Positions 46,823 to 55,707 of a stretch of DNA of 64,000 nucleotides are shown here, piece by piece. The notes beneath the pieces were generated by a model. That model did no database searches. It was not told where the DNA came from and was given only the letters and a program-made list of their open reading frames with translations. Numbering within the stretch: the stretch's first letter is position 1; each line of letters opens with the position of its first letter. The DNA comes from JBELHR01 sp049606855 (GTDB lineage Bacteria > Bacteroidota > Bacteroidia > Flavobacteriales > Flavobacteriaceae): positions 1-64,000 of the forward strand of contig JBMYVY010000010.1 in assembly GCA_049606855.1 (NCBI GenBank), given 5' to 3'. The translations under genes were made by a program, and so were the position numbers.

Positions 46823-49225
46823 CTATATTTTGATGCTTTCTGTGAAATTTATTGTTCTAGATGAAGTTCCAATATGCAGTTCATATTCCCCCTGCTCTAT
46901 ACTCCATTTATTGTTAGTTTCATTCCATGTTTTAAAATCTTCTGTCGCTAAGTTTAGGATGAGTACTTGATTGGAACCTGGAGCGATTAAATTGGATTTT
47001 AAAAATGCTTTTAGCTCCTTTTTGGGGCGCTCTATCGCTGAATCTGCTTTGCCTAGATAGAGTTGAACAACCTCTTTTGCCGGAAAATCTCCAATGTTTT
47101 CGACAGTTAGCTTAATTTCATAACCTCCGTCAATTTTCTTAACCTCGGGCTCCTCAAGTTGAAATTTCGAATAGGATAACCCATAACCAAAAGGATAGGA
47201 AACTGCAATTTCAGCGTGATCAAAATGTCGATAACCAACGAAAACACCCTCTTCATACAGAGTGAAATCCATAGTGCTTAGTTGATCAGCTTCAGGCTTA
47301 ATCTCAGGCTTACCCAAAAAATCTGACAAGGATACTTCGCTTGGGTTTGATGGAAAGTTTTTGTGTGACTTATGATCTTCTAAAGCTACAGGAAAAGTCA
47401 TTGGTAATTTCCCGCTTGGGGAAACTTTTCCTTTAATCAAGTCAGCAACTGAATTTCCTCCTTCTTGGCCCCCTTGCCAAGCTAATAGAATCGCATCCGC
47501 ATATTCTTTCCAACTCGCCGTTTCAATCACTCCCCCAATGTTGAGAACCACTATAAATTTTTTGCCATACTTACGAAAACTAGTGCTTGCCATCTCCAAT
47601 AACTCTCTCTCTTGACCACTGAGCAAGAAATCATCGATTTTTTTACGATCCCCTCCTTCACCAGAGTTCCTTCCTAGGGTAAAAATACCAACATCCGCCG
47701 ATTTAGCTAATTCTTCAATTTCCGATTTCGAATAGGAGATTTGAGGTGGAGTAAATGGGGTAAATAAGGCGGTTAAACCCGAAGGTTCTTCAAATTTGGC
47801 TTCATTATTTAAAAAATGCTCTTCATAAAGAGATTTAGCCATGGGGTTTAGGGCAAATCCGGCATTTTTAAGTCCTTGCTCAAGGGAAATGGTATAGGCT
47901 TCGTTCACATCCCCTGAACCGGTTCCTCCCGCAATAAAATTATAAGAATGAACTCCCAATAAAGCAATTTGATCCTCTTGGTTTAATGGTAAAGTAGCGT
48001 TTATATTCTTTAACAACACCATCCCCTCGGCAGCAGCCCTTCTTGTGGTTTGAGCGTGTAGATCTAAATCAGGATTCTCATCGTATTTATAAACATCCAT
48101 CTTTCGAGTTTTAAACACGAGATTCAAAATATTACTTGCAGCTTTATCTATAGCTTCATCGCTAAGCCTTCCCGATTCATAACCTCTAATTAGATCTTCC
48201 CAATCATTTAATGTTCCAGGCTCAATCAAATCATTTCCTGCCAGAACCTGACCCACGGGATCCACTCCTCCATACCAATCCGTCATAACTAATCCTTCGA
48301 ATCCCCAATCACCTCTCAATACATCAGTCAATAGATAAGAGCTTTCTGAAGTATATTCTCCATTAAGTCTGTTATAAGAAGACATTATAGTCCATGGCTG
48401 AGCTTCTTTGACCGTTATTTCAAAACCTCTTAAATAAATTTCTCTAAGGGCACGCTCAGAAACAATAACATTGTTGACATTTCTGCTCGTTTCTTGATTA
48501 TTCGCAACAAAATGCTTGAGAGAAGTACCAATTCCTTCAGATTGAATTCCTCGCACCATTGAAGCTCCCATTTTCCCAGATAATAAAGGATCTTCTGAAA
48601 AATATTCAAAATTTCTTCCAGTTAAGGGGTGTCTCATCAAATTTGCTCCAGGTCCCAAAATAACATCAATACCATACTGTTTCGCTTCATTACCCATATC
48701 TTTCCCAACTTCAGTCACTAAACTCGTGTTCCAAGTTGAGGCCAATGAAGTTGCAATTGGAAATGCAGTAGCATAATAACTGCGCTCTGTCCCCTCTCGA
48801 AAAGGTTGAATTCTGAGTCCTGCAGGACCGTCAGAAAGGTAAATAGTTGGCAAACCCAAACGTGGAGTGGGAACAATAGTTCCTACCGCTCCAGGAATTC
48901 CTGGGCCATGGTCTGTTCTCCCTAAAGAAGAGCTAATTCCAGAGCCTTTTAACAAATGTATTTTTTCTTGAATCGTCATTTTAGATAAAACATCCTCAAC
49001 ACGCTTAGCGCGTGGTAAACGAGCATCTTCGTATGGATCTAGCTTTCCATTAGCATTCCGGTCTAGAAAGGTATAATCAGCTATAGTCAGTTGAGTAAAA
49101 TCCTTATTTTCTCTGTATTCAATTTCAAAATCGACAAAGGTGTTTATTAAGAAATGGTAATAAACTGCAGCGCTTAGACCAATGACAAATACAAAGGCTA
49201 GAATAAATTTTAGGGCTTTTTTCAT
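46823..49225 (-). CDS. GH3 beta-glucosidase-type glycoside hydrolase, membrane-anchored
   Basis: 800 residues. N-terminal hydrophobic segment (FILAFVFVIGLSAAVYYHFL) without a good cleavage site, then an EF-hand-like calcium loop DRNANGKLDPYEDA at 55-68. The GH3 domains are complete: KHF at 237-239, nucleophile Asp316 in GLVMTDWYGG, second-domain elements (LGRNSGEGGDRKKI) and the C-terminal fibronectin-like part. GH3 enzymes remove terminal beta-glucose or related sugars from the non-reducing end. It has no PUL neighbours. Its end is next to the hxlR operators, and it is divergent from a mutarotase-like gene. Confidence 0.92.
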   Translation of the reverse strand: MKKALKFILAFVFVIGLSAAVYYHFLINTFVDFEIEYRENKDFTQLTIADYTFLDRNANGKLDPYEDARLPRAKRVEDVLSKMTIQEKIHLLKGSGISSSLGRTDHGPGIPGAVGTIVPTPRLGLPTIYLSDGPAGLRIQPFREGTERSYYATAFPIATSLASTWNTSLVTEVGKDMGNEAKQYGIDVILGPGANLMRHPLTGRNFEYFSEDPLLSGKMGASMVRGIQSEGIGTSLKHFVANNQETSRNVNNVIVSERALREIYLRGFEITVKEAQPWTIMSSYNRLNGEYTSESSYLLTDVLRGDWGFEGLVMTDWYGGVDPVGQVLAGNDLIEPGTLNDWEDLIRGYESGRLSDEAIDKAASNILNLVFKTRKMDVYKYDENPDLDLHAQTTRRAAAEGMVLLKNINATLPLNQEDQIALLGVHSYNFIAGGTGSGDVNEAYTISLEQGLKNAGFALNPMAKSLYEEHFLNNEAKFEEPSGLTALFTPFTPPQISYSKSEIEELAKSADVGIFTLGRNSGEGGDRKKIDDFLLSGQERELLEMASTSFRKYGKKFIVVLNIGGVIETASWKEYADAILLAWQGGQEGGNSVADLIKGKVSPSGKLPMTFPVALEDHKSHKNFPSNPSEVSLSDFLGKPEIKPEADQLSTMDFTLYEEGVFVGYRHFDHAEIAVSYPFGYGLSYSKFQLEEPEVKKIDGGYEIKLTVENIGDFPAKEVVQLYLGKADSAIERPKKELKAFLKSNLIAPGSNQVLILNLATEDFKTWNETNNKWSIEQGEYELHIGTSSRTINFTESIKI

Positions 49226-49273
49226 AGTTTTGTTTGTAGTTTAGCGATACTAATATAGAATTCTTTAGGGATT

Positions 49274-50137
49274 ATGGACTTTAAATTGGAAAACAAATAC
49301 CTCTCAGTAATTATTAAAAAACAAGGGGTTGAACTTATAAGCGCAAGGTCAAAAACCACTAATTTTGAATACATCTGGCAAGGAAATCCAGAGTTTTGGA
49401 CAGGCCAAGCTCCTGTTCTTTTTCCAGCTATTGGAGAGTTTAAAGATGAAATTTGTTTTTTTGAAGGTGAGCAATTTAGTATTCCCAAGCACGGTTTTGT
49501 AAGACATAATCCTAATTTTGACCTACTTGAACACGAGGATAATTCAGTTCTTTTAGAGCTAAGACATAGTGAAGAAACACTCAAAATGTACCCCTATAAG
49601 TTTAGTTTTAGAATTCAATACACTTTAGAAAAAAACAAGCTTATCGTACATCATGAAGTTTGGAATTTAGACCAAAAAACCATGTATTTCTGTTTAGGAG
49701 GTCATCCCGCATTTAATTGCCCCGATGGCATTGAAAATTACAGAATCAAATTTGACGAAACTGAATCTGTAAAAACAACTCTTTTGTCTGAGGGAGGCTT
49801 AATTACAGATACCCAAGAGGATGTTTTGGTTGAACAAAATGAAATCCAATTAACGGAGCATATTTTTGATCGAGATGCATTAATCTTTACTGATTTGCAA
49901 TCTAATAGCGCTTCGCTGGAGAATAACAAAGGGGTCCCCCTTGTATCCATGGACTATAATGGATTTCCTTTTTTAGGGATTTGGTCTAAACCCAAAGCAC
50001 CATATGTCTGCATCGAGCCATGGATTGGTATAGCGGATCACGAACATACTACGGGTGAATTTAAAGATAAACTTGGCGTCCAAAACCTCCCTGCTGGTAA
50101 ATTATTTGAAGCTGATTATTCGATTAAATTTCATTAA
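49274..50137 (+). CDS. Aldose-1-epimerase-like protein (LacX type)
   Basis: 287 residues of the galactose-mutarotase-like beta fold: VELISARSKTTNFEYIWQGN, FWTGQAPVLFPAIGEFKDE, GFVRHNPNFDLLEH and FCLGGHPAFNC, with the catalytic His in GGHPAF and a Glu in CIEPWIGIADH. LacX-type members often lack strict mutarotase activity, so the exact sugar is unknown. It is divergent from the GH3 gene by 48 bp, which suggests linked use of a released hexose. It overlaps the convergent nitroreductase gene by 14 bp. Confidence 0.85.
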   Translation: MDFKLENKYLSVIIKKQGVELISARSKTTNFEYIWQGNPEFWTGQAPVLFPAIGEFKDEICFFEGEQFSIPKHGFVRHNPNFDLLEHEDNSVLLELRHSEETLKMYPYKFSFRIQYTLEKNKLIVHHEVWNLDQKTMYFCLGGHPAFNCPDGIENYRIKFDETESVKTTLLSEGGLITDTQEDVLVEQNEIQLTEHIFDRDALIFTDLQSNSASLENNKGVPLVSMDYNGFPFLGIWSKPKAPYVCIEPWIGIADHEHTTGEFKDKLGVQNLPAGKLFEADYSIKFH

Positions 50138-50723
50138 TCACTAAATTCTCATCTAAACGGCTTTTTGCATGGATTGAAGGTTGATTCTTATCGTCCTCAG
50201 CACGGTAACCGATTGCCACAGCGAATAAAGGATCATGTTTCTTATTTCCGATGATTTCTTTGTATTTGTCTGCCTCAATTCCTTCCATTGGGGTAGAATC
50301 AATCCCCATGCTGATGCAGGCGCTAAGAAAAAATCCCAGGGCTAAATACACTTGATGAGACATCCAAGATTTCACACGTTCCTCCCCTTGAGGTTTAAGC
50401 ATATTATTGTAATAATCCACTGCCCCTTGAGGTAAAAAGGCATTAATCTGCGATTCGAAGTCCTTAGCATTGTCCAAAACACTAAAAACCACAACAGTAT
50501 CACAATCCAAAACCTTGGGCTTGTTAAAGAATGAAGCCTCTGCCAATTGAGCCTTTACCTCTGGATTTTTAACAAAAGTAAATTTCCAAGGCTGGCTATT
50601 TATCGATGATGCTGATAACTGCAATACCCTCTTGAGTTCGTCAATTTTACCTTCTTCAATTTTCCTTTCAGCATTGTATTTTTTAGTGGTATATCTCGTG
50701 TTCATTAATTCAATAAAATTCAT
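50124..50723 (-). CDS. Nitroreductase-family NAD(P)H flavoprotein (NfsB/YdgI-like)
   Basis: 199 residues with the FMN-site marks of oxygen-insensitive nitroreductases: NTRYTTKKYNAERKI, QLSASSINSQPWKFTFVK and the last helix of the fold, ending FAVAIGYRAEDDKNQP. These enzymes reduce nitroaromatics, quinones or flavins in the cytoplasm using NAD(P)H. Physiological substrate unknown. Convergent with, and overlapping, the mutarotase-like gene. Confidence 0.9.
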   Translation of the reverse strand: MNFIELMNTRYTTKKYNAERKIEEGKIDELKRVLQLSASSINSQPWKFTFVKNPEVKAQLAEASFFNKPKVLDCDTVVVFSVLDNAKDFESQINAFLPQGAVDYYNNMLKPQGEERVKSWMSHQVYLALGFFLSACISMGIDSTPMEGIEADKYKEIIGNKKHDPLFAVAIGYRAEDDKNQPSIHAKSRLDENLVINEI

Positions 50724-50888
50724 AACGTTCTGTTTTATAGGTTTTTACAAATTTAAGGAAATCTTGATGAACGGATGAAAGCTTAGGTAATTGGCTTGTT
50801 TCTTGATAAGAAAAGTTAAAACCTCTTGGATGCTTGTCGTTGGAATGTTAAATGAAAAATACGGAATTGAAGCTTTAATTTAAAACAT

Positions 50889-50896
50889 TAAATTTG
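50889..50896 (+). promoter_or_regulatory. -7 box TAAATTTG, four bases before the start codon
   Basis: Perfect TAnnTTTG, ending four bases before ATG 50901, with a TTG at 50867-50869 at -33-like spacing. Implies a leaderless mRNA. The rest of the 177-bp gap (50724-50900) shows nothing else. Confidence 0.6.
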
Positions 50897-50900
50897 CACC

Positions 50901-51620
50901 ATGAGAGAACTTTTCTTTTCGTTTTTTTTTCTTCTATTTAGCAGCGCTGTTGTGGCACAAGCTGAAGGAACTGTTCGTGCCGGAAATGAACGCGTTCAGG
51001 AAGCTACAATTTACAATTTAAGGACCAAAACCTTCACCGTTAGTGATGTAAATGGCAACTATAAAATTGAAGCTCAGCCCAATGATACCTTGTTGATTTC
51101 TCATATGGCATTTGGGTCAAAAAAGATCTTAGTTGACAAAAATCTCGTCCTTCCTGATGTAATGTTTACCTCATCTCGAACTACATTAGATGAAGTCTAT
51201 CTCGATCAAACAAATCACGCTGCTCGATTGGGTTTACCCAATGCAGAAAAAGAGGTCATGACGAAGTCTCAACGAAAACTAAATGCTGCAGGAGACGTCC
51301 CAACATGGGCGCTTGTGGGAGCATTGGTAGGTGCAGTTCCTCTAGAAACTGTAATAAATAAAATTACAGGGAAAACAAAAAAGCTCAAAAAAGAAGTCGC
51401 CCTAGAACGGCAAATGCAACAAGCTGATTATATTGGAAATAAGTATTATAATTTGATGGTTAATCGTTGGAAAATGAACGAAGACGAAGTCCAACAATTT
51501 ATATTTTTTGTCTCTCTTGACGATGATTTCACAAGACAAGTAAAGCACCCTGAAAGTCAAGCTTTTCAATTTTACCTCACCGAACAATATCTACAGTTTA
51601 AGGAAATCAATAATGACTAA
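50901..51620 (+). CDS. Exported CarboxypepD_reg-like domain protein
   Basis: 239 residues with a signal peptide (cut near VVAQ). Residues 22-105 are one carboxypeptidase-regulatory-like (PF13715) Ig-fold domain: AEGTVRAGNERVQEATIYN, FTVSDVNGNYKIEAQPNDTL and MAFGSKKILVDKN. The remaining 130 residues are charged and helical (KLKKEVALERQMQQADYIGN), followed by a segment rich in Phe and Asp. Such proteins are common in the periplasm of Bacteroidota, sometimes as parts of TonB-receptor systems; this short stand-alone form has no known role. The next gene overlaps it by 8 bp. Confidence 0.72.
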   Translation: MRELFFSFFFLLFSSAVVAQAEGTVRAGNERVQEATIYNLRTKTFTVSDVNGNYKIEAQPNDTLLISHMAFGSKKILVDKNLVLPDVMFTSSRTTLDEVYLDQTNHAARLGLPNAEKEVMTKSQRKLNAAGDVPTWALVGALVGAVPLETVINKITGKTKKLKKEVALERQMQQADYIGNKYYNLMVNRWKMNEDEVQQFIFFVSLDDDFTRQVKHPESQAFQFYLTEQYLQFKEINND

Positions 51621-52344
51621 AGCCATTGGTATTTTAGGTGCAGGATGGGTAGGTAAGGCCTTTGCCGAAGCTCTTATTGATCAGGGCTATTCTGTTCATG
51701 TTTCTAGAAGAACATTTAAAGATGATCTTAAAAGCGCTAGACACTTCTTGATTAATTTAGCTGATAATTCGGCTCTGAAGGACTTTCTCAATGTTGAAAC
51801 TCTGTTTATTTGTATTCCTTCAAAAAATAGCGTAGAATTCGAAAACTTAATTGAAGAAATTAATAGATCTTCAATTAAAAGAGTGATTTACTTAAGTTCA
51901 ACAGGCGTATATCGCGACTCTAAACACCCTTTGATTGAAATTGAAAATATGCTCTTGAAGCACATCAACTGTCCAGTGTTTGTTGTTCGTTTAGGGGGAT
52001 TAGTCGGCTATAATCGAGAGCCTGGGAATTTCTTTAAAAATCAAAAACCCATTCCTCGACCAAATCATCCAGTAAACTTGATACACAGAGATGATGTTAT
52101 AGGGATATTACTTAAACTTGCTGAGTTAAAATTCAATAAAAATTACACCTTGGACGCCGTGGCTGACTTGCATCCACATAGATTGGAATACTATCAAAAT
52201 AGACAAAAACTTTTAGGAAACAGAATAAGTCCGGGAGGAATGCCCAGTGATCGAGAAGCTCTTCGGATCAGCAATGAAGAAATTAAGCGACTTTTAGCTT
52301 ATGAGTTCATCTATGGGGATTTAATCTTCCCTTTCCAAAATTAA
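51613..52344 (+). CDS. Atypical SDR NAD(P)-binding protein (YeeZ/YlbE-like)
   Basis: 243 residues beginning AIGILGAGWVGKAFAEALID (Rossmann GxGxxG at 8-13). STGVYRD and a conserved RLGGLVGYNREPG block match SDR-like proteins without the standard YxxxK site, a group annotated as NAD(P)-binding or sugar nucleotide-epimerase-like. No catalytic activity can be assigned. Overlap with the previous gene (8 bp) suggests coupling; it also overlaps the 3' end of recQ by 24 bp on the other strand. Confidence 0.78.
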   Translation: MTKAIGILGAGWVGKAFAEALIDQGYSVHVSRRTFKDDLKSARHFLINLADNSALKDFLNVETLFICIPSKNSVEFENLIEEINRSSIKRVIYLSSTGVYRDSKHPLIEIENMLLKHINCPVFVVRLGGLVGYNREPGNFFKNQKPIPRPNHPVNLIHRDDVIGILLKLAELKFNKNYTLDAVADLHPHRLEYYQNRQKLLGNRISPGGMPSDREALRISNEEIKRLLAYEFIYGDLIFPFQN

Positions 52345-54396
52345 TAATCCGTACTTTATAGTATTGTATGATAACTCCTCTTCGAGATGCGTGTAAAACG
52401 CTTTCAAACTCGCCTTGGGACCCAGTTCTTCTTTAGCTTTTCTCAATAAGTTCAATTCTGAATTATCGACAAAATTTCCTAGATCAATATCTTCTCCGTC
52501 CTTAAATAACTTTAAAAAATGACTGTGAATAGTGGCCACGTTAAGTTTTCTTTCAGCTGCAATTTCATCAGCTGAAAGGCCCTTCTGATACCAATCAAGT
52601 GTTTCTTTATAAGTATCCTTTTTCTTAACCTTTGGCTTAGTTTGGGTAAATTCTTGAATCTCATTGATGAACGCAGCACCGTAGTCTCTAAATTTCTGCT
52701 TTCCAACACCGTCAATGTGCATAAACTCTTCATCAGATATTGGTTTTTCGGATTCCATTTGTTTTAAGCTAGCGTCATTAAAAACCAGGTAAGCAGGTAT
52801 CCCTTTTTCTTGAGCTATGTTCAATCGGAGCTGCCTTAATCGATCAAATAATCCCGTGCTTTTAGCAAGCTTCTTTTTGGTGGATGTTTCTTTTTTAAGC
52901 CTCATTTTGGCTTTGGTCAATTTAACCTCAGTTCCCTCAAACAACACTTTTTTGGCAAGTTCGGTAAGAAGTAGGGCATTGTTTTGATGAAATGCAACCT
53001 CTAAATAACCTTGATTAATTAATTGAATAACATATTGCTGTAAATCGTTCCACGGGAGGTCAGAGGCCACACCATAGGTCTTTAATTGATCATAAGCCCG
53101 ATCTAAAATAAGACTGTTTCTAGCCCCTCTCAAAAAGTCAACTAGAGTACCAACGGATTCCTTTTGATTAAGTCTATAAACACCTGAAAGGACTTTTTGT
53201 GCAATTAAAGTTCCATTAAAAAACTCTGGAGGATTTAAACAAACATCACAGTTCATGCAATCTTCTGTAATCCACTCTCCAAAATAATTCAATAGTATTT
53301 TTCTTCGACAACTCGTGGCTTCCGTATATTCTTGCATACGCTGCAATTTGGATCTTTGAACCTCCTCATTGCCACTATTGAGGGCAAATTTTTGAAGTTG
53401 AACCACATCAGCGTATGAATAAAACAACACTGTTTCACTATCTACTCCATCCCTACCAGCACGACCAATTTCTTGATAATACCCCTCTATGTTTTTGGGT
53501 AGGTTATAGTGAATAACCCAACGAACATTAGATTTATCGATACCCATACCAAATGCTATGGTTGCACAGACTACTTGTAAACGATCGTAGATAAAATCTT
53601 CTTGTACCTGCGCTCTTTTACTATGTTCTAAACCGGCATGATATGCGGCAGCATTTATTCCCTTTTTAATAAGTCTTGAAGCGACTTGCTCCGTACTCTT
53701 TCTGCTCAAACAATATATTATTCCTGAAGTGTCCGGTCTCGCATCGAGGAAGGATTCAATTTGCCCCATTCTGTCTTGACCTACTCTGACTTCTAAGCTC
53801 AAATTTGGTCGGTCAAAGGAAGCAATATGTCGGATTGCTCCAGGAATTCCGAGTTGTTCTAATATATCTTCCCTCGTTGCTTTATCGGCGGTTGCTGTCA
53901 AGGCAATAATCGGGGTTTCAGGTAAATTTTTTCTCAAAAAACTTAGCTGAGTATAGGCGGGTCTGAAATCATGGCCCCAACTAGAAATACAATGAGCTTC
54001 ATCAATGGCTACTAAAGAAATGGAAATAAGTTCCTTTATGCGCTCAAAAAAACTCAGGCTTTCAGGTGCTAAGTAGAGTAATTTTAATTCTCTATTCTCA
54101 AGTGAATGAAAGAGCTCCTCAACATCAGCATCCTCCAAACTGCTATTTAAATAAGCTGCATTGACACCATTTGCATTTAACCCATCAACTTGATCCTTCA
54201 TAAGGGCGATCAAAGGAGAAATTACCAAAGTCAATCCCGGTAATAAAATTGCTGGTAATTGATAACAAATAGACTTTCCTCCCCCAGTGGGCATGATTAC
54301 TAAATTATCCTTTCCTTCGAGGACATGTTCAATAATCTCCTCTTGTAATGGGCGAAAATTATCATAGCCAAAATAATCCTTTAATGCTTGCTTCAT
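52321..54396 (-). CDS. recQ: ATP-dependent DNA helicase RecQ
   Basis: 691 residues from ATG 54396 (a TTG three codons earlier is unnecessary). Walker A IMPTGGGKSICYQ (Lys near residue 41), DEAH box AIDEAHCISSWGHDFRPAY, RecQ zinc-binding CRRKILLNYFGEW and CMNCDVC, an HRDC domain (IPAYLVFNDASLKQMESEKP, HIDGVGKQKFRDYG) and an extra C-terminal helix-turn-helix-like extension (GLSADEIAAERKLNVATIHS). It unwinds DNA 3' to 5' in repair and recombination. The C-terminal extension is common in Bacteroidota RecQ. Divergent from the ADP-ribosylglycohydrolase-like gene with 36 bp between starts. Confidence 0.95.
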   Translation of the reverse strand: MKQALKDYFGYDNFRPLQEEIIEHVLEGKDNLVIMPTGGGKSICYQLPAILLPGLTLVISPLIALMKDQVDGLNANGVNAAYLNSSLEDADVEELFHSLENRELKLLYLAPESLSFFERIKELISISLVAIDEAHCISSWGHDFRPAYTQLSFLRKNLPETPIIALTATADKATREDILEQLGIPGAIRHIASFDRPNLSLEVRVGQDRMGQIESFLDARPDTSGIIYCLSRKSTEQVASRLIKKGINAAAYHAGLEHSKRAQVQEDFIYDRLQVVCATIAFGMGIDKSNVRWVIHYNLPKNIEGYYQEIGRAGRDGVDSETVLFYSYADVVQLQKFALNSGNEEVQRSKLQRMQEYTEATSCRRKILLNYFGEWITEDCMNCDVCLNPPEFFNGTLIAQKVLSGVYRLNQKESVGTLVDFLRGARNSLILDRAYDQLKTYGVASDLPWNDLQQYVIQLINQGYLEVAFHQNNALLLTELAKKVLFEGTEVKLTKAKMRLKKETSTKKKLAKSTGLFDRLRQLRLNIAQEKGIPAYLVFNDASLKQMESEKPISDEEFMHIDGVGKQKFRDYGAAFINEIQEFTQTKPKVKKKDTYKETLDWYQKGLSADEIAAERKLNVATIHSHFLKLFKDGEDIDLGNFVDNSELNLLRKAKEELGPKASLKAFYTHLEEELSYNTIKYGLLILERED

Positions 54397-54419
54397 TTTG
54401 AACAAAGGTATCGAAAACT

Positions 54420-54427
54420 TATCTTTA
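54420..54427 (+). promoter_or_regulatory. -7-like box TATCTTTA, five bases before the start codon
   Basis: TATCTTTA ends five bases before ATG 54433. With recQ starting at 54396 on the other strand, the two genes share a very short divergent promoter region. Confidence 0.45.
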
Positions 54428-54432
54428 CTAAG

Positions 54433-55707
54433 ATGAAAAAAATTAGCCTTTTATTGCTCGTTTCACTGCTTTTTTCTTGTGAAAAAAACCAGTACACTAA
54501 AATTGACAGATTGACCTACAAAGACCAACTAGAAGGATTTTGGCTTGGGCAATGTATTGCAAATTGGACCGGTTTGGTTACCGAAATGGATAAAATTGGA
54601 GTTGCAGGAGAAATCAATACTGGTGCTTTTTATACCCGTGAAGATTGGGGCAAGCCAGACCAACCCAGTATCTGGGGAGAAGGTGTTCCAAGTGATTTAT
54701 CTGAAACCATTGATTTTGTTTTTAGAGGACCTGATCAAGTTTGGGGTGCAGATGATGATACCGATATTGAATATATGTATCAGCACTTGTTATCCACAGG
54801 AGAATTGACTCCTGAACGAATTAGAGAGGGGTGGTTAAAACATATTAAACTAGAAGAAGAAAACTATTTATGGGTTTCTAATCAAAGGGCTTTGGATCTT
54901 ATGGTGGAGGGGTTTTTGCCTCCGCAAACTGGAGACCCACAATACAATGAGCATTACAATATGATTGACGCTCAGTTGACCACAGAAATTTTTGGATTAT
55001 ATGCACCTGCACGACCAGACGTTGCAATAGAAATTGCAGAATTACCAATTCAAACCACAGCGAGAAAAGAAGCTGAACAAATTTCAAAATTTTATGTCAG
55101 CATGTATGCTTTGGCCTCAAAACAATACATGAAAAATAATTCCATGAAAGAACGTGTTTTTCAGATGGCTGAAGAATCAAAAAGCTTGCTTGAAGAGGAA
55201 GGTTACGCTCGTAAAATGTATGACTTTGTAAAAGCTCAATACGATGCGGGCTGCAGTTGGGAGCAATCAAGAGATGCCCTTTATCAGCGCTATCAAGTTG
55301 AACAAAAAGATGGCTATGATATCAGCTCTAGAAATTTATATTGCAATGGATGTTTTGCAGCAGGAATAAATTTTGCTGCTAGTTTAGTGAGTCTTTTCTA
55401 CGGAGAAGGAGATTATATTGAAACCGTAAAAATAGGCACATTATGTGGCTGGGATTCGGATAATCCAACTGCAACTTGGGGAGGAATGCTCGGGTTTATG
55501 CTAGGCAAAAAAGAAATTGAAACTTTATTTAATCAACAATTTTCAGATCAGTTTTATATTCACCGAACGCGTCAAAATTTTCCAAACCAGGGTATGGACA
55601 ACTTCAGCAATATGGCACAAACCGGTCTTGATATTGTAGACCGAGTTGTGCTTGAAAAAATTGGTGGTAAAATTGAAAACGATTCTTGGCTCATCCCTAA
55701 TAAATAA
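54433..55707 (+). CDS. ADP-ribosylglycohydrolase-family lipoprotein
   Basis: 424 residues from ATG 54433, which begins a lipoprotein signal (LLLLVSLLFSCEKN). The ADP-ribosylglycohydrolase fold is recognisable: TYKDQLEGFWLGQCIANWTG, DDDTDIEYMYQHLL and GTLCGWDSDNPTATWGGMLG, in which Asp residues take the places of the Mg-binding DxxD motifs. Canonical enzymes of this family act in the cytoplasm on ADP-ribosylated proteins or ADP-ribose; this one is exported and lipid-anchored, so the substrate is probably different. It is divergent from recQ and overlaps the convergent M14 gene by 11 bp. Confidence 0.8.
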   Translation: MKKISLLLLVSLLFSCEKNQYTKIDRLTYKDQLEGFWLGQCIANWTGLVTEMDKIGVAGEINTGAFYTREDWGKPDQPSIWGEGVPSDLSETIDFVFRGPDQVWGADDDTDIEYMYQHLLSTGELTPERIREGWLKHIKLEEENYLWVSNQRALDLMVEGFLPPQTGDPQYNEHYNMIDAQLTTEIFGLYAPARPDVAIEIAELPIQTTARKEAEQISKFYVSMYALASKQYMKNNSMKERVFQMAEESKSLLEEEGYARKMYDFVKAQYDAGCSWEQSRDALYQRYQVEQKDGYDISSRNLYCNGCFAAGINFAASLVSLFYGEGDYIETVKIGTLCGWDSDNPTATWGGMLGFMLGKKEIETLFNQQFSDQFYIHRTRQNFPNQGMDNFSNMAQTGLDIVDRVVLEKIGGKIENDSWLIPNK

